A stretch of 64,000 bases of DNA from the NCBI RefSeq assembly GCF_900215375.1, contig NZ_OBEF01000007.1, positions 62,001 through 126,000 on the forward strand. Reading direction: 5' to 3'. Shown in pieces: positions 45,745-57,560 of this stretch. Under the pieces are notes generated by a model. The model worked only from the letters and a program-made list of their open reading frames with translations. It was not told the origin of the DNA and searched no databases. The translations under genes and the position numbers were made by a program. The stretch comes from Enterobacter sp. CC120223-11 (GTDB taxonomy: Bacteria; Pseudomonadota; Gammaproteobacteria; Enterobacterales; Enterobacteriaceae). Position 1 is the first letter of the stretch. Each line of letters starts with the position of its first letter.

Positions 45745-45769
45745 GCCTGGCCTTCATCCGAAAATCACA

Positions 45770-45798
45770 GCCCGACTTCAGACGTCGGGCTTTTTTTT
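45770..45798 (+). terminator. ilvIH terminator
   Basis: GCCCGAC/GTCGGGC stem (45770-45776 and 45784-45790) followed by eight Ts. A classical intrinsic terminator 25 bp past ilvH. Confidence 0.93.
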
Positions 45799-45924
45799 GC
45801 AAAATCGTCGGTCAGTGCGGATAAAAGCGGTTGCCGCTCTGCGCAATCTGCGCTTAGATGTTATGGAATTTATTCCATGATTTAACAATGGTTATGGATT
45901 GTACATTTTAAGCAAGGGGCAATT

Positions 45925-46929
45925 GTGAAACTGGATGAAATCGCCCGGCTTGCCGGCGTGTCACGCACCACGGCGAGCTATGTGATCAATGGAAAAGCAA
46001 AACAGTATCGCGTCAGCGATAAAACTGTCGAAAAGGTCATGGCCGTTGTGCGCGAGCATAACTATCATCCCAACGCCGTCGCTGCAGGTTTACGCGCAGG
46101 CCGCACGCGATCCATTGGCCTCGTCATTCCCGATCTTGAAAATACCAGTTACACCCGCATTGCCAACTATCTCGAGCGCCAGGCACGCCAGCGTGGCTAT
46201 CAGCTGCTGATTGCCTGCTCAGAAGACCAGCCTGATAACGAAATGCGCTGTATTGAGCATCTGCTCCAGCGCCAGGTTGATGCGATTATCGTCTCCACGT
46301 CGTTACCGCCGGAACATCCTTTCTACCAGCGCTGGGCCAACGATCCTTTCCCGATCGTGGCGCTCGATCGTGCCCTGGATCGGGAACATTTCACCAGCGT
46401 CGTCGGTGCCGATCAGGACGATGCGGAAGCGCTGGCTGCAGAGCTGCGTAAATTCCCTGCGGAAACGGTGCTCTACCTGGGAGCATTGCCTGAGCTTTCG
46501 GTCAGCTTCTTGCGCGAGCAGGGCTTCCGTACTGCCTGGAAAGACGATCCGCGCGAGGTGAATTTCCTTTATGCAAACAGCTACGAGCGAGAAGCAGCGG
46601 CGCAGCTGTTCGAAAAATGGCTGGAAACCCATCCGATGCCGCAGGCGCTGTTCACCACCTCTTTTGCTCTTCTGCAAGGGGTCATGGACGTCACGCTGCG
46701 TCGCGAAGGGAAATTGCCGTCAGAACTGGCGATTGCCACCTTCGGCGATCATGAGCTGCTCGACTTCCTCCAGTGCCCGGTGCTGGCGGTGGCGCAGCGC
46801 CATCGCGATGTGGCAGAGCGCGTGCTTGAAATCGTCCTGGCAAGCCTGGACGAGCCGCGTAAGCCAAAACCAGGCCTCAGCCGGATCCGCCGTAACCTCT
46901 ATCGCCGCGGTAGCCTGAGCCGCCGCTAA
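45925..46929 (+). CDS. cra: Catabolite repressor/activator Cra (FruR)
   Basis: LacI/GalR-family regulator of glycolysis and gluconeogenesis responding to fructose phosphates (334 aa, as in E. coli). The N-terminal HTH ([20 protein letters not shown]) and hinge helix precede a periplasmic-binding-like effector domain. The start is GTG 45925, behind AAGGGG. It is nearly identical to E. coli throughout. Monocistronic, with its own terminator. Confidence 0.97.
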   Translation: MKLDEIARLAGVSRTTASYVINGKAKQYRVSDKTVEKVMAVVREHNYHPNAVAAGLRAGRTRSIGLVIPDLENTSYTRIANYLERQARQRGYQLLIACSEDQPDNEMRCIEHLLQRQVDAIIVSTSLPPEHPFYQRWANDPFPIVALDRALDREHFTSVVGADQDDAEALAAELRKFPAETVLYLGALPELSVSFLREQGFRTAWKDDPREVNFLYANSYEREAAAQLFEKWLETHPMPQALFTTSFALLQGVMDVTLRREGKLPSELAIATFGDHELLDFLQCPVLAVAQRHRDVAERVLEIVLASLDEPRKPKPGLSRIRRNLYRRGSLSRR

Positions 46930-46938
46930 TCGTCTGCT

Positions 46939-46975
46939 GGAGAGGCAATATTCTCAATGGCCTCTCCGCTTTTCT
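46939..46975 (+). terminator. cra terminator
   Basis: GGAGAGGC (46939-46946) and GCCTCTCC (46960-46967) pair and are followed by GCTTTTCTT. It is 10 bp past the cra stop. Confidence 0.8.
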
Positions 46976-47448
46976 TATGGGATATACCGAAAAATCTTAT
47001 TCGGACAATTCCTTAAAATTCTTAAGTTAACTATTAATTACCCATTTAAAAGCGCTCAGCGATATTAATTTAGGTTAATGAAAAGTAAAGAACGGCTATT
47101 TTTGTATTGTTTTGTTACATTCAGGCAGCCTTTTGCAGAATTAACAGCCACTTCATTCACGATCTCACAATTCCTCACGCTTTCCGGGCCGCGGGCTGGC
47201 AGAAACAGTTCCTGCAAGGGCTATTAACGCGCTAAAGAATGTCCTAAAATGCCGCGCACGTCGCAAACTGACACTTTATATTTTCACTTTTGTGAAATTG
47301 GGTTGTTCAAAAACGTTACGAAGGTGTTGGTTTTTTTCTTGCCACTATTCATGACGTTATTTTGCCTCGTTCGCTGGACAGAATTTAAACAGGGCGAATA
47401 TTGGTGCTCTCAATAGAGTTTTAGGACTCATTGAGCATCAGTGCTGGC
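46976..47448. other. Gene-free AT-rich region upstream of mraZ
   Basis: About 470 bp without a credible ORF. It is AT-rich near 46980-47110 and contains a small hairpin, CAATAGAGT/ACTCATTG (about 47411-47433, with mismatches). The E. coli cra-mraZ gap is similarly long and empty. No tRNA or known sRNA was recognised. Confidence 0.5.
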
Positions 47449-47520
47449 TTGACAAGCTTTTCCTCCGCTCCGTAAACTCCTTTATGTGGGAATTTGTGGG
47501 TGAAAGTGGAGAAAAGGGGG
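47449..47520 (+). promoter_or_regulatory. mraZ (dcw) promoter and MraZ operator repeats
   Basis: A -35 TTGACA (47449-47454), 17-bp spacer and weak -10 GTAAAC (47472-47477) match the E. coli Pmra. After the start site come direct repeats on a 10-bp period: GTGGG (47486-47490), GTGGG (47496-47500), GTGGA (47506-47510) and GGGGG (47516-47520). These are the repeats to which the MraZ ring binds to repress its own cluster. Confidence 0.88.
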
Positions 47521-47530
47521 TGAGGCTGGC

Positions 47531-47989
47531 ATGTTCCGTGGAGCTACGTTAGTCAATCTCGACAGCAAAGGGCGTTTAGCCGTTCCAACCCGCTACCGGG
47601 ATTTGCTGCTTGAGAACGCTGCTGGTCAATTGGTGTGCACCATTGACATCCATCACCCATGCCTGCTGCTTTACCCTCTGCCCGAATGGGAAATCATCGA
47701 GCAAAAATTGTCGCGACTGTCGAGCATGAACCCCGCAGAACGCCGCGTACAGCGTCTGCTGCTGGGACATGCCAGCGAATGTCAAATGGACAACGCCGGT
47801 CGTTTGCTGATTGCGCCGGTTTTACGGCAACACGCCGGACTGACCAAAGAAGTGATGCTGGTCGGACAGTTCAATAAATTTGAACTGTGGGATGAAACGA
47901 TCTGGTATCAACGGGTCAAGGAAGATATCGACGCTGAGCAGTCCGCCTCCGGAGAATTGTCGGAGCGGTTGCAGGACTTGTCCTTATAA
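47531..47989 (+). CDS. mraZ: Transcriptional regulator MraZ
   Basis: AbrB-like octameric DNA-binding protein (152 aa, as in E. coli) that represses the dcw cluster. Two SpoVT-AbrB repeats with the DxxGR-type motifs [14 protein letters not shown] and [14 protein letters not shown] are visible. It is the first gene of the cluster; rsmH starts 1 bp after the stop. Confidence 0.96.
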   Translation: MFRGATLVNLDSKGRLAVPTRYRDLLLENAAGQLVCTIDIHHPCLLLYPLPEWEIIEQKLSRLSSMNPAERRVQRLLLGHASECQMDNAGRLLIAPVLRQHAGLTKEVMLVGQFNKFELWDETIWYQRVKEDIDAEQSASGELSERLQDLSL

Positions 47990-47990
47990 A

Positions 47991-48932
47991 ATGATGGAAA
48001 ATTTTAAACATACAACGGTACTGCTGGACGAGGCTGTAAACGGTCTGAACATTCGTCCCGACGGTATCTATATTGACGGCACTTTTGGTCGTGGTGGTCA
48101 CTCACGCCTGATTCTTTCGCAGCTGGGTGCGCAAGGGCAGTTGCTGGCTATCGACAGAGATCCAGAAGCCATCGCTGTGGCGAACGCCATTGACGATCCT
48201 CGTTTTTCCATTGTGCATGGACCTTTTTCCGCGCTGGGTGACTATGTCGCCGAGCGCAATCTGATTGGCAAGATCGACGGTATTCTGCTCGATCTTGGTG
48301 TCTCTTCACCTCAGCTGGACGATGCAGAACGCGGCTTCTCCTTTATGCGAGACGGGCCGCTGGATATGCGCATGGACCCAACGCGCGGTCAGTCGGCAGC
48401 CGAATGGCTGCTGAACGCGGAAGAAGCGGACATTGCCTGGGTGATCAAAACCTTCGGCGAAGAACGTTTTGGCAAGCGCATTGCCCGTGCCATCGTGGAG
48501 CGTAATCGCGTTGAACCCATGACCCGCACCAAAGAGTTGGCGCAGGTCATTGCCGCCGCGATGCCGGTGAAGGACAAATTCAAACATCCTGCGACCCGTA
48601 CTTTCCAGGCGGTGCGCATCTGGGTGAACAGTGAACTTGAGGAGATAGAGCAGGCGCTAAAAAGCTCGCTCGACGTGCTTGCCCCGGGTGGGCGGCTCTC
48701 CATCATCAGTTTCCACTCGCTGGAAGACCGCATTGTGAAGCGCTTTATGCGTGAGCAAAGCCGCGGTCCGCAGGTTCCGGCCGGGTTACCGATGACCGAA
48801 GAGCAACTCAGGAAACTGGGTGGCCGTCAGCTGCGGGCACTAGGCAAGTTGATGCCGGGCGAAGATGAAGTGGCAGAGAATCCACGTGCCCGTAGTTCAG
48901 TGCTGCGTATTGCAGAGAGGACGAACGCATGA
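47991..48932 (+). CDS. rsmH: 16S rRNA (cytosine1402-N4)-methyltransferase
   Basis: MraW/RsmH (313 aa, as in E. coli) methylates C1402 near the ribosomal P site. SAM motif [13 protein letters not shown] and [12 protein letters not shown] are conserved. The start is ATG 47991 ([14 protein letters not shown]); the open frame extends back into mraZ but without family support. It overlaps ftsL by 4 bp. Confidence 0.96.
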   Translation: MMENFKHTTVLLDEAVNGLNIRPDGIYIDGTFGRGGHSRLILSQLGAQGQLLAIDRDPEAIAVANAIDDPRFSIVHGPFSALGDYVAERNLIGKIDGILLDLGVSSPQLDDAERGFSFMRDGPLDMRMDPTRGQSAAEWLLNAEEADIAWVIKTFGEERFGKRIARAIVERNRVEPMTRTKELAQVIAAAMPVKDKFKHPATRTFQAVRIWVNSELEEIEQALKSSLDVLAPGGRLSIISFHSLEDRIVKRFMREQSRGPQVPAGLPMTEEQLRKLGGRQLRALGKLMPGEDEVAENPRARSSVLRIAERTNA

Positions 48933-49294
48933 TCGGCAGAGTGACAGAAGCCTTAAGCAAAGTGAAAGGGTCGTTAGGAAGCAACGAGCGCCATGCCTTG
49001 CCTGGCGTGATCGGCGACGACCTTTTGCGGTTTGGGAAGCTGCCACTCTGTCTGTTCATTTGCATCATTTTATCCGCCGTTACGGTTGTTACCACAGCGC
49101 ACCATACGCGCCTGTTAACTGCTCAGCGCGAGCAGCTGGTGCTGGAACGCGATGCACTGGATATCGAGTGGCGTAACCTGATTCTTGAAGAAAATGCGCT
49201 CGGCGATCATAGCCGGGTTGAGCGGATCGCGACGGAGAAGCTGCAAATGCAGCATGTCGATCCTTCGCAGGAAAACATCGTCGTTCAAAAATAA
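48929..49294 (+). CDS. ftsL: Cell division protein FtsL
   Basis: Small bitopic septal protein (121 aa, as in E. coli) of the FtsQLB complex. A cytoplasmic N-terminus, one membrane helix (about residues 38-57) and a periplasmic leucine-zipper coiled coil ([20 protein letters not shown]). It activates FtsWI together with FtsQ and FtsB. Confidence 0.96.
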   Translation: MIGRVTEALSKVKGSLGSNERHALPGVIGDDLLRFGKLPLCLFICIILSAVTVVTTAHHTRLLTAQREQLVLERDALDIEWRNLILEENALGDHSRVERIATEKLQMQHVDPSQENIVVQK

Positions 49295-49325
49295 ACGGTA
49301 CAGAAAAAAGGATGATCGTAACGCA

Positions 49326-51092
49326 ATGAAAGCAGCGGCAAAGACGCTTAAACCAAAACGTCAGGAAGGTCAGGCCAACTTTATCAGTTGGCGTTTTGCG
49401 TTGCTTTGCGGTTGCATTCTGCTGGCTCTCACATTCCTGCTGGGTCGCGTGGCATGGTTGCAAATCATCAATCCTGACATGCTGGTGCGTCAGGGCGACA
49501 TGCGTTCTCTGCGCGTGCAGGAAGTGTCCACCTCCCGCGGCATGATCACCGACCGCTCAGGTCGTCCGCTGGCGGTGAGCGTGCCGGTGAAAGCCATCTG
49601 GGCCGACCCGAAAGAGCTGCACGAAGCGGGCGGTGTAAGTATTGATAATCGCTGGAAGGCGCTGGCCGATGCGCTGAATATGCCGCTCGATCAGCTGGCC
49701 TCGCGCATTAACACCAACCCGAGAATGCGCTTTATCTATCTGGCGCGTCAGGTGAACCCCGATCTGGCCGACTACATCAAAAAGCTCAAACTGCCGGGCA
49801 TTTATCTGCGCGAAGAGTCTCGTCGCTACTACCCGTCAGGGGAAGTAACCGCTCACCTCATTGGCTTCACCAACGTCGACAGCCAGGGCATCGAAGGCGT
49901 TGAAAAGAGCTTCGACAAATGGCTGACGGGCCAGCCAGGCGAACGTATCGTGCGTAAAGACCGCTACGGTCGCGTGATCGAAGATATCTCCTCCACGGAC
50001 AGCCAGGCGGCGCACAACCTGGCGCTGAGCATTGATGAGCGTCTGCAGGCGCTGGTTTATCGCGAACTGAACAACGCCGTGGCCTTTAACAAGGCGGAGT
50101 CGGGCAGTGCGGTGCTGGTGGACGTCAGCACCGGCGAAGTGCTGGCCATGGCGAACAGCCCGTCCTACAACCCGAACAACTTTACCGGCACGGCGAAAGA
50201 CGCAATGCGTAACCGCGCAATCACGGACGTCTTCGAACCGGGCTCGACGGTGAAACCGATGGTGGTGATGACCGCCCTGCAGCGCGGTATCGTCAGCGAA
50301 AGTACGGTGCTGAACACCATCCCTTATCGAATTAACGGCCACGAAATCAAAGACGTGGCGCGCTACAGCGAATTAACCCTGACCGGGGTACTACAGAAGT
50401 CGAGTAACGTCGGTGTCTCCAAGCTGGCGTTAGCGATGCCGTCCTCAGCGTTAGTAGATACTTACTCTCGTTTTGGGCTGGGAAAGGCGACCAATTTGGG
50501 GTTGGTCGGAGAACGCAGTGGCTTATATCCTCAAAAACAACGGTGGTCTGACATAGAGAGGGCCACCTTCTCTTTCGGCTACGGGCTAATGGTAACGCCG
50601 TTACAGTTAGCGCGAGTCTACGCCACGATTGGCAGCTACGGGGTCTATCGCCCGCTGTCGATCACTAAAGTGGATCCTCCGGTGCCGGGTGAACGCATCT
50701 TCCCGGAACCGATTGTACGTACCGTGGTGCACATGATGGAAAGCGTGGCGCTGCCCGGCGGCGGCGGCGTGAAGGCGGCGATTAAAGGCTATCGCATCGC
50801 CATCAAAACCGGTACGGCAAAGAAAGTGGGTCCGGATGGCAAATACATCAATAAATATATTGCTTACACCGCGGGCGTCGCACCAGCCAGCCAGCCGCGT
50901 TTTGCGCTGGTGGTGGTGATTAACGATCCGCAGGCAGGTAAATACTACGGCGGTGCCGTTTCAGCCCCGGTCTTCGGTGCCATCATGGGCGGCGTGCTGC
51001 GCACCATGAACATCGAGCCGGATGCGCTGTCGACGGGCGAAAAAAGTGAATTTGTGACTAATCAAGGCGAGGGAACAGGTGGCAGATCGTAA
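49326..51092 (+). CDS. ftsI: Penicillin-binding protein 3 (septal transpeptidase)
   Basis: Class B PBP for septal peptidoglycan (588 aa, as in E. coli). A short cytoplasmic tail and membrane helix (about residues 20-42), a pedestal domain, then the transpeptidase domain with active Ser in GSTVKPM, SSN in QKSSNVGVS and KTGT in IKTGTAKK. The sequence around the active site is that of susceptible strains; no insertion near residue 333 was seen. The start is ATG 49326; it overlaps murE by 14 bp. Confidence 0.96.
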   Translation: MKAAAKTLKPKRQEGQANFISWRFALLCGCILLALTFLLGRVAWLQIINPDMLVRQGDMRSLRVQEVSTSRGMITDRSGRPLAVSVPVKAIWADPKELHEAGGVSIDNRWKALADALNMPLDQLASRINTNPRMRFIYLARQVNPDLADYIKKLKLPGIYLREESRRYYPSGEVTAHLIGFTNVDSQGIEGVEKSFDKWLTGQPGERIVRKDRYGRVIEDISSTDSQAAHNLALSIDERLQALVYRELNNAVAFNKAESGSAVLVDVSTGEVLAMANSPSYNPNNFTGTAKDAMRNRAITDVFEPGSTVKPMVVMTALQRGIVSESTVLNTIPYRINGHEIKDVARYSELTLTGVLQKSSNVGVSKLALAMPSSALVDTYSRFGLGKATNLGLVGERSGLYPQKQRWSDIERATFSFGYGLMVTPLQLARVYATIGSYGVYRPLSITKVDPPVPGERIFPEPIVRTVVHMMESVALPGGGGVKAAIKGYRIAIKTGTAKKVGPDGKYINKYIAYTAGVAPASQPRFALVVVINDPQAGKYYGGAVSAPVFGAIMGGVLRTMNIEPDALSTGEKSEFVTNQGEGTGGRS

Positions 51093-52566
51093 TTTGCGCG
51101 ACCTTCTTGCTCCGTGGGTGCCAGGCGCACCGGAGCGGGCGCTGCGGGAGATGACTCTCGACAGCCGTGTAGCGGCGTCGGGCGATCTCTTCGTGGCTGT
51201 TTCAGGTCATCAGGCGGACGGGCGTCGTTATATCCCGCAGGCGATAGCGCAAGGTGTTGCTGCCATTATTGCTGAAGCAAAAGATGAGGCCGCCGATGGC
51301 GAAATCCGTGAAATGCACGGCGTGCCGGTTATCTATCTCAGCCAACTGAACGAACGCTTATCCGCGCTGGCGGGGCGTTTCTACAACCAGCCTTCCGAAC
51401 AGCTACGTCTGGTCGGCGTAACCGGTACCAACGGCAAAACCACCACCACGCAACTGCTGGCGCAGTGGGCGCAGCTGCTGGGCGAAACCAGCGCGGTGAT
51501 GGGGACGGTCGGCAATGGCCTGCTGGGCAAAGTTGTGCCAACCGAAAACACCACCGGTTCTGCGGTGGATGTTCAGCATGTGCTGAACGGCCTGGCAGGG
51601 CAGGGCGCAAGCTTTGCGGCGATGGAAGTTTCGTCCCATGGTCTGGTGCAGCATCGCGTGGCGGCGCTGAACTTTGTCGCATCCGTGTTCACCAACCTCA
51701 GCCGCGATCACCTCGATTATCACGGCGATATGGAACACTACGAAGCCGCGAAATGGATGCTCTACTCCACGCACCATTGTGGTCAGGCGATCATCAACGC
51801 CGATGACGAAGTGGGCCGCCGCTGGCTGACAAAGCTGCCGGACGCCGTCGCCGTCGCAATGGAAGATCATATCAATCCGAACTGTCATGGCCGCTGGCTG
51901 AAAGCCACCGCCGTGAACTATCACGACAGCGGCGCGACCATTCAGTTTGACTCCAGCTGGGGTCAGGGTGAAATCGAAAGCCGCCTGATGGGCGCGTTTA
52001 ACGTCAGCAACCTGCTGCTGGCGCTGGCCACGCTGCTGGCGCTCGGTTATCCGTTGGTGGATTTGCTGAAAACCGCAGAGCGTTTACAGCCCGTTTGTGG
52101 CCGTATGGAAGTGTTTACCGCGCCAGGCAAGCCGACTGTGGTGGTTGATTATGCCCACACGCCAGATGCGCTGGAAAAGGCTCTGGAAGCGGCGCGCCTG
52201 CACTGTGCCGGTAAGCTGTGGTGCGTGTTTGGCTGCGGCGGTGACCGTGACAAAGGCAAACGTCCACTGATGGGTGCCATTGCCGAGGAGTTCGCCGATA
52301 TCGCCGTGGTGACGGATGACAACCCGCGTACTGAAGAGCCTCGCGCCATCATTAACGACATTCTGGCGGGCATGCTTGATGCGGGTCACGCCAGAGTGAT
52401 GGAAGGCCGTGCGGAAGCTGTCACGGCAGCCATCATGCAGGCAAAAGAAAATGACGTGGTGCTGCTGGCCGGTAAAGGCCATGAAGACTATCAAATCGTT
52501 GGCAACCGTCGTCTCGACTATTCCGACCGCGTCACCGCGGCTCGTCTGCTGGGGGTTATCGCATGA
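51079..52566 (+). CDS. murE: UDP-MurNAc-L-Ala-D-Glu:meso-DAP ligase
   Basis: Adds meso-diaminopimelate to the peptidoglycan precursor (495 aa, as in E. coli). The ATP loop [13 protein letters not shown] is near residue 115, and DDNPRTEEP marks meso-DAP rather than lysine specificity. The start is GTG 51079, as in E. coli, within the end of ftsI. It overlaps murF by 4 bp. Confidence 0.97.
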   Translation: MADRNLRDLLAPWVPGAPERALREMTLDSRVAASGDLFVAVSGHQADGRRYIPQAIAQGVAAIIAEAKDEAADGEIREMHGVPVIYLSQLNERLSALAGRFYNQPSEQLRLVGVTGTNGKTTTTQLLAQWAQLLGETSAVMGTVGNGLLGKVVPTENTTGSAVDVQHVLNGLAGQGASFAAMEVSSHGLVQHRVAALNFVASVFTNLSRDHLDYHGDMEHYEAAKWMLYSTHHCGQAIINADDEVGRRWLTKLPDAVAVAMEDHINPNCHGRWLKATAVNYHDSGATIQFDSSWGQGEIESRLMGAFNVSNLLLALATLLALGYPLVDLLKTAERLQPVCGRMEVFTAPGKPTVVVDYAHTPDALEKALEAARLHCAGKLWCVFGCGGDRDKGKRPLMGAIAEEFADIAVVTDDNPRTEEPRAIINDILAGMLDAGHARVMEGRAEAVTAAIMQAKENDVVLLAGKGHEDYQIVGNRRLDYSDRVTAARLLGVIA

Positions 52567-53921
52567 TTAACATTACCCTGAGCAAAATGGCGGAGATCCT
52601 GAGCGGCGAATGCGTGGGCGAAGACGTCACCATTGACGCCGTCACCACTGATACCCGCAAAATCACCTCGGGCTGCCTTTTTGTGGCGCTGAAAGGTGAG
52701 CGTTTCGACGCCCACGATTTTGCTGAACAGGCGAAAGGCGCGGGCGCAGGTGCGCTGCTGGTCAGCCGCAAACTCGACATCGCACTGCCGCAGGTTATCG
52801 TGAAAGATACCCGCCTGGCGTTTGGCGAACTGGCGGCATGGGTCCGTCAGCAGGTGCCTACGCGCGTGGTGGCGCTGACCGGCTCCTCCGGCAAAACCTC
52901 GGTGAAGGAGATGGCGGCGTCCATTCTCGGCCAGTGTGGCAACACGCTGTACACCGCGGGCAACCTGAACAACGACATCGGCGTGCCGATGACGCTGCTG
53001 CGCCTGACGAAAGAACACGAGTTTGCCGTCATTGAACTGGGCGCAAACCATCAGGGCGAAATCGCCTGGACCGTCAGCCTGACGCGTCCGGAAGCGGCGC
53101 TGGTCAACAACCTCGCTGCCGCGCATCTGGAAGGGTTTGGGTCGCTGGCAGGCGTCGCGAAAGCCAAAGGTGAAATCTACACCGGCCTGCCGCTGAACGG
53201 CATCGCTATCATGAACGCCGACAACAACGACTGGCTGAACTGGCAGAGCGTGATCGGCGATCGTAAAGTGTGGCGCTTCTCGCCGAATGCCGCGAACAGT
53301 GATTTCACGGCCAACAACATTCATATCACCAGCCACGGCACCGAGTTCACGCTGCAAACGCCAACGGGCAACGTAGACGTGCTGCTGCCGCTGCCGGGCC
53401 GCCACAATATCGCCAATGCCCTGGCGGCAGCGGCGCTGACCATGGCGGTTGGGGCCGATCTGGCTGCGGTAAAAGCGGGCCTGGCCACGCTGAAAGCCGT
53501 GCCGGGGCGTCTGTTCCCCATTCAGCTGGCGGAAAACCAGCTGCTGCTGGATGACTCCTACAATGCGAACGTCGGTTCCATGACCGCGGCGGCACAGGTG
53601 CTGTCCGAAATGCCGGGCTACCGCGTATTTGTGGTCGGCGACATGGCCGAACTTGGCGATGAAAGCGAAGAGTGCCACCGCCAGGTGGGCGAAGCGGCGA
53701 AAGCCGCAGGTATCGACCGCGTGTTGAGCGTTGGAAAGCTGAGCAAAACCATCAGTGATGCGAGCGGCGTGGGCGAACACTTCACCGACAAGCCTGCTGT
53801 CATTGCGCGTCTCAAGGCCCTGGTCGAAGAACATCAGGTCATCACCCTTTTAGTGAAAGGTTCACGTAGCGCTGCCATGGAAGAGGTGGTTTGCGCTCTA
53901 CAGGAGAACGGAACATGTTAG
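52563..53921 (+). CDS. murF: UDP-MurNAc-tripeptide:D-Ala-D-Ala ligase
   Basis: Completes the cytoplasmic pentapeptide precursor (452 aa, as in E. coli). The Mur ligase ATP loop is [13 protein letters not shown] near residue 105. Its end overlaps mraY by 7 bp. Confidence 0.97.
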   Translation: MINITLSKMAEILSGECVGEDVTIDAVTTDTRKITSGCLFVALKGERFDAHDFAEQAKGAGAGALLVSRKLDIALPQVIVKDTRLAFGELAAWVRQQVPTRVVALTGSSGKTSVKEMAASILGQCGNTLYTAGNLNNDIGVPMTLLRLTKEHEFAVIELGANHQGEIAWTVSLTRPEAALVNNLAAAHLEGFGSLAGVAKAKGEIYTGLPLNGIAIMNADNNDWLNWQSVIGDRKVWRFSPNAANSDFTANNIHITSHGTEFTLQTPTGNVDVLLPLPGRHNIANALAAAALTMAVGADLAAVKAGLATLKAVPGRLFPIQLAENQLLLDDSYNANVGSMTAAAQVLSEMPGYRVFVVGDMAELGDESEECHRQVGEAAKAAGIDRVLSVGKLSKTISDASGVGEHFTDKPAVIARLKALVEEHQVITLLVKGSRSAAMEEVVCALQENGTC

Positions 53922-54997
53922 TTTGGCTGGCCGAGCATTTGGTCAAATATTATTCTGGCTTTAACGTCTTTTCCTACCTGACGTTTCGCGCCATCGTCAG
54001 CCTGCTGACCGCGCTGTTCATCTCCTTGTGGATGGGCCCGCGCATGATTGCCCGTCTGCAAAAATTGTCCTTCGGCCAGGTCGTGCGTAACGACGGCCCG
54101 GAGTCCCACTTCAGCAAGCGCGGAACGCCAACGATGGGTGGGATCATGATCCTGACCGCGATTGTTGTCTCGGTTCTGCTGTGGGCTTATCCCTCCAACC
54201 CGTACGTCTGGTGCGTGCTGACGGTGCTTATCGGTTACGGCATCATCGGTTTCGTTGACGACTATCGCAAAGTGGTTCGCAAAGACACCAAAGGCCTGAT
54301 TGCCCGCTGGAAGTACTTCTGGATGTCGGTGATAGCGCTTGGCGTGGCGTTTGCGCTGTATATGGCAGGGAAAGACACTCCGGCGACCGAATTGGTGGTG
54401 CCGTTCTTCAAAGACATCATGCCACAGCTCGGTATTTTCTACATTCTGCTGGCGTACTTCGTCATCGTTGGGACCGGTAACGCGGTGAACCTGACGGACG
54501 GCCTGGATGGCCTGGCAATTATGCCAACCGTCTTCGTAGCGGCAGGCTTCGCGCTGGTGGCGTGGGCAACTGGCAACATGAACTTCGCCAACTATCTGCA
54601 CATTCCTTACCTGCGTCACGCGGGTGAGTTGGTGATCGTCTGTACGGCGATTGTCGGCGCAGGGTTAGGCTTCCTGTGGTTTAACACCTATCCGGCCCAG
54701 GTTTTCATGGGCGATGTGGGTTCTCTGGCCCTCGGCGGCGCGCTGGGCATTATCGCCGTGCTGCTGCGTCAGGAATTCCTGCTGGTGATTATGGGTGGCG
54801 TCTTTGTTGTCGAAACGCTGTCGGTGATTTTGCAGGTAGGCTCCTTCAAGCTGCGCGGTCAGCGCATCTTCCGCATGGCGCCTATCCATCACCACTATGA
54901 ACTGAAAGGCTGGCCGGAACCGCGCGTGATTGTGCGCTTCTGGATTATCTCACTGATGCTGGTGCTGATTGGCCTGGCCACGCTGAAGGTACGTTAA
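53915..54997 (+). CDS. mraY: Phospho-MurNAc-pentapeptide translocase MraY
   Basis: Integral membrane enzyme (360 aa, as in E. coli) that forms lipid I on undecaprenyl phosphate. Ten membrane helices, the DDYRKV motif near residue 115, [10 protein letters not shown] near 187 and the HHHYE loop near 325 are intact. The start is ATG 53915 ([13 protein letters not shown]), behind AGGAG. Confidence 0.97.
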   Translation: MLVWLAEHLVKYYSGFNVFSYLTFRAIVSLLTALFISLWMGPRMIARLQKLSFGQVVRNDGPESHFSKRGTPTMGGIMILTAIVVSVLLWAYPSNPYVWCVLTVLIGYGIIGFVDDYRKVVRKDTKGLIARWKYFWMSVIALGVAFALYMAGKDTPATELVVPFFKDIMPQLGIFYILLAYFVIVGTGNAVNLTDGLDGLAIMPTVFVAAGFALVAWATGNMNFANYLHIPYLRHAGELVIVCTAIVGAGLGFLWFNTYPAQVFMGDVGSLALGGALGIIAVLLRQEFLLVIMGGVFVVETLSVILQVGSFKLRGQRIFRMAPIHHHYELKGWPEPRVIVRFWIISLMLVLIGLATLKVR

Positions 54998-54999
54998 TG

Positions 55000-56316
55000 A
55001 TGGCTGAATACCAGGATAAAAACGTTGTCATCATCGGTCTGGGAATGACCGGGCTGTCCTGCGTCGATTTCTTCCTCGCCCGCGGCGTAACGCCGCGCGT
55101 GATGGACACTCGCGCCACGCCACCGGGGCTCGATAAGCTGCCGGAAGAGGTGGAGCGTTATGTCGGTGGTCTGAATGACGACTGGCTGCTGGCGGCGGAC
55201 CTGATCGTTGCCAGCCCTGGTATTGCCCTTGCACATCCTTCCCTGAGCGCAGCTGCGGATGCGGGCGTGGAAATCGTCGGCGATATTGAACTGTTCTGCC
55301 GTGAGGCGCAGGCGCCGATCGTCGCCATCACTGGTTCCAACGGCAAAAGCACCGTGACCACGCTGGTGGGTGAAATGGCGAAAGCGGCAGGCGTGAACGT
55401 CGGCGTTGGTGGCAACATTGGTCTGCCCGCGTTAATGCTGCTGGACGTCACCCGCGAACTGTACGTGCTCGAACTTTCCAGCTTCCAGCTGGAAACGACC
55501 AACAGCCTTCAGGCGGTTGCCGCGACGATCCTCAACGTCACTGAAGATCATATGGACCGGTATCCGTTTGGTTTGCAGCAGTATCGCGCCGCCAAACTGC
55601 GCGTCTATGAGAATGCTAAAACCTGCGTGGTGAACGCCGACGATGCGCTGACCATGCCGGTTCGCGGGGCTGATGAGCGCTGCGTGAGCTTCGGCGTCAA
55701 TATGGGCGACTATCACCTGAACCGCCAGCAGGGCGAAACCTGGCTGCGCGTGAAGGGTGAGAAGGTCCTGAACGTCCGTGAAATGAAACTCTCCGGACAG
55801 CACAACTACAGCAACGCGCTGGCCGCACTGGCGCTGGCGGATGCCGCCGGTTTGCCGCGCGCAAGCAGCCTGAAAGCGCTGACCACCTTCGCCGGCCTTG
55901 CGCATCGCTTCCAGCTGGCGCTGGAGCATAACGGCGTGCGCTGGATTAACGATTCGAAAGCGACCAACGTCGGCAGCACCGAAGCGGCGCTGAACGGCCT
56001 TCACGTGGACGGCACGCTGCACCTGCTGCTCGGCGGTGATGGCAAGTCGGCCGATTTCACGTCGCTGAAAACCTGGCTGAAAGGCGACAACGTGCGCCTG
56101 TGGTGCTTCGGTCGTGACGGCGATGCGCTGGCAGAGCTGCGCCCGGAAGTGGCGACTCGCACTGAAACCATGGAGCAGGCGATGCGTCAGCTTGCGCCAC
56201 AGCTGAAGTCCGGCGATATGGTGCTGCTCTCTCCGGCCTGCGCCAGCCTCGATCAGTTCAAGAATTTTGAGCAGCGCGGGGATGTGTTTACCCGCCTGGC
56301 GAAGGAGTTAGGCTGA
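55000..56316 (+). CDS. murD: UDP-MurNAc-L-alanine:D-glutamate ligase
   Basis: Adds D-glutamate (438 aa, as in E. coli). The ATP loop [14 protein letters not shown] is near residue 110. Two ATGs are adjacent: 54997, sharing one base with the mraY stop, and 55000. I chose 55000 ([15 protein letters not shown]) because it gives the E. coli length; the alternative adds one Met. Confidence 0.96.
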   Translation: MAEYQDKNVVIIGLGMTGLSCVDFFLARGVTPRVMDTRATPPGLDKLPEEVERYVGGLNDDWLLAADLIVASPGIALAHPSLSAAADAGVEIVGDIELFCREAQAPIVAITGSNGKSTVTTLVGEMAKAAGVNVGVGGNIGLPALMLLDVTRELYVLELSSFQLETTNSLQAVAATILNVTEDHMDRYPFGLQQYRAAKLRVYENAKTCVVNADDALTMPVRGADERCVSFGVNMGDYHLNRQQGETWLRVKGEKVLNVREMKLSGQHNYSNALAALALADAAGLPRASSLKALTTFAGLAHRFQLALEHNGVRWINDSKATNVGSTEAALNGLHVDGTLHLLLGGDGKSADFTSLKTWLKGDNVRLWCFGRDGDALAELRPEVATRTETMEQAMRQLAPQLKSGDMVLLSPACASLDQFKNFEQRGDVFTRLAKELG

Positions 56317-57560
56317 TGCGTTTATCTCTCCCTCGCCTGAGAATGCCGCACCTGCCGGGATCGGGGATCCTGGTCTGGCTGTTCGCCGCATTGAAGGGCT
56401 GGGTGATGGGCTCCCGCGAGAAAGATACCGACAGCCTGGTGATGTACGATCGTACCCTGCTGTGGCTGACGCTGGGCCTTGCGGCCATCGGTTTTATCAT
56501 GGTGACTTCGGCCTCGATGCCGGTCGGGCAGCGCCTGGCGAACGATCCGTTCCTGTTCGCGAAACGCGACGGGTTGTACATCGTGCTGGCGTTCTGTCTG
56601 GGTCTGGTCACGCTGCGCTGGCCAATGTCCTTCTGGCAGCGCCACAGTACCGCGATGCTGATCTTGTCGATCGGCATGCTGCTTATCGTACTGGTGGTGG
56701 GCAGCTCGGTGAACGGGGCATCGCGCTGGATTGCCTTTGGCCCGCTGCGTATTCAGCCTGCGGAATTTACTAAGCTGTCGCTGTTCTGCTACATCGCCAA
56801 CTACCTGGTGCGTAAAGGCGATGAGGTCCGTAACAACCTGCGCGGCTTCCTGAAACCGATGGGTGTGATTTTCGTGCTGGCGATCCTGCTGCTGGCACAG
56901 CCAGACCTCGGGACCGTGGTCGTGCTGTTTGTCACGACGCTTGCGATGCTGTTCCTTGCCGGGGCGAAGCTCTGGCAGTTCATCGCGATTATCGGCATGG
57001 GGATTTCGGCGGTCGTGCTGCTGATCCTGGCCGAACCGTATCGTATTCGTCGCGTAACCTCTTTCTGGAACCCGTGGGAAGATCCGTTCGGCAGCGGCTA
57101 TCAGCTGACGCAATCTTTGATGGCGTTCGGACGCGGAGAGATGTGGGGGCAGGGCCTCGGCAACTCGGTACAGAAACTGGAGTATTTACCGGAAGCGCAT
57201 ACCGACTTCATCTTCGCCATCATTGGTGAAGAACTCGGCTACGTCGGTGTGGTACTGGCGCTTTTAATGGTATTCTTCGTCGCTTTCCGCGCCATGTCCA
57301 TTGGCCGCAAGGCGCTGGAGATTGACCAGCGCTTCTCAGGTTTTCTGGCGTGCTCTATCGGCGTGTGGTTTAGCTTCCAGGCATTGGTAAACGTGGGCGC
57401 GGCGGCGGGAATGCTGCCAACCAAAGGTCTGACGCTGCCGCTTATCAGCTACGGTGGTTCCAGCCTGCTGATTATGTCGACGGCCATTATGCTGCTGTTG
57501 CGAATTGATTATGAAACGCGTCTGGAAAAAGCGCAGGCGTTTACACGAGGTGTTCGATGA
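56316..57560 (+). CDS. ftsW: Septal peptidoglycan glycosyltransferase FtsW
   Basis: SEDS-family polymerase partnering FtsI (414 aa, as in E. coli). Ten membrane helices; signature regions include the [13 protein letters not shown] periplasmic loop and the conserved PLISYGGSS near the C-terminus. It starts by TGATG overlap with murD and overlaps murG by 4 bp. Confidence 0.96.
   Translation: MRLSLPRLRMPHLPGSGILVWLFAALKGWVMGSREKDTDSLVMYDRTLLWLTLGLAAIGFIMVTSASMPVGQRLANDPFLFAKRDGLYIVLAFCLGLVTLRWPMSFWQRHSTAMLILSIGMLLIVLVVGSSVNGASRWIAFGPLRIQPAEFTKLSLFCYIANYLVRKGDEVRNNLRGFLKPMGVIFVLAILLLAQPDLGTVVVLFVTTLAMLFLAGAKLWQFIAIIGMGISAVVLLILAEPYRIRRVTSFWNPWEDPFGSGYQLTQSLMAFGRGEMWGQGLGNSVQKLEYLPEAHTDFIFAIIGEELGYVGVVLALLMVFFVAFRAMSIGRKALEIDQRFSGFLACSIGVWFSFQALVNVGAAAGMLPTKGLTLPLISYGGSSLLIMSTAIMLLLRIDYETRLEKAQAFTRGVR

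Noticed and set aside
46976-47448. Possible sRNA in the cra-mraZ gap
   Set aside because: I saw only a small imperfect hairpin and no promoter-terminator pair, so there is not enough to call a gene.
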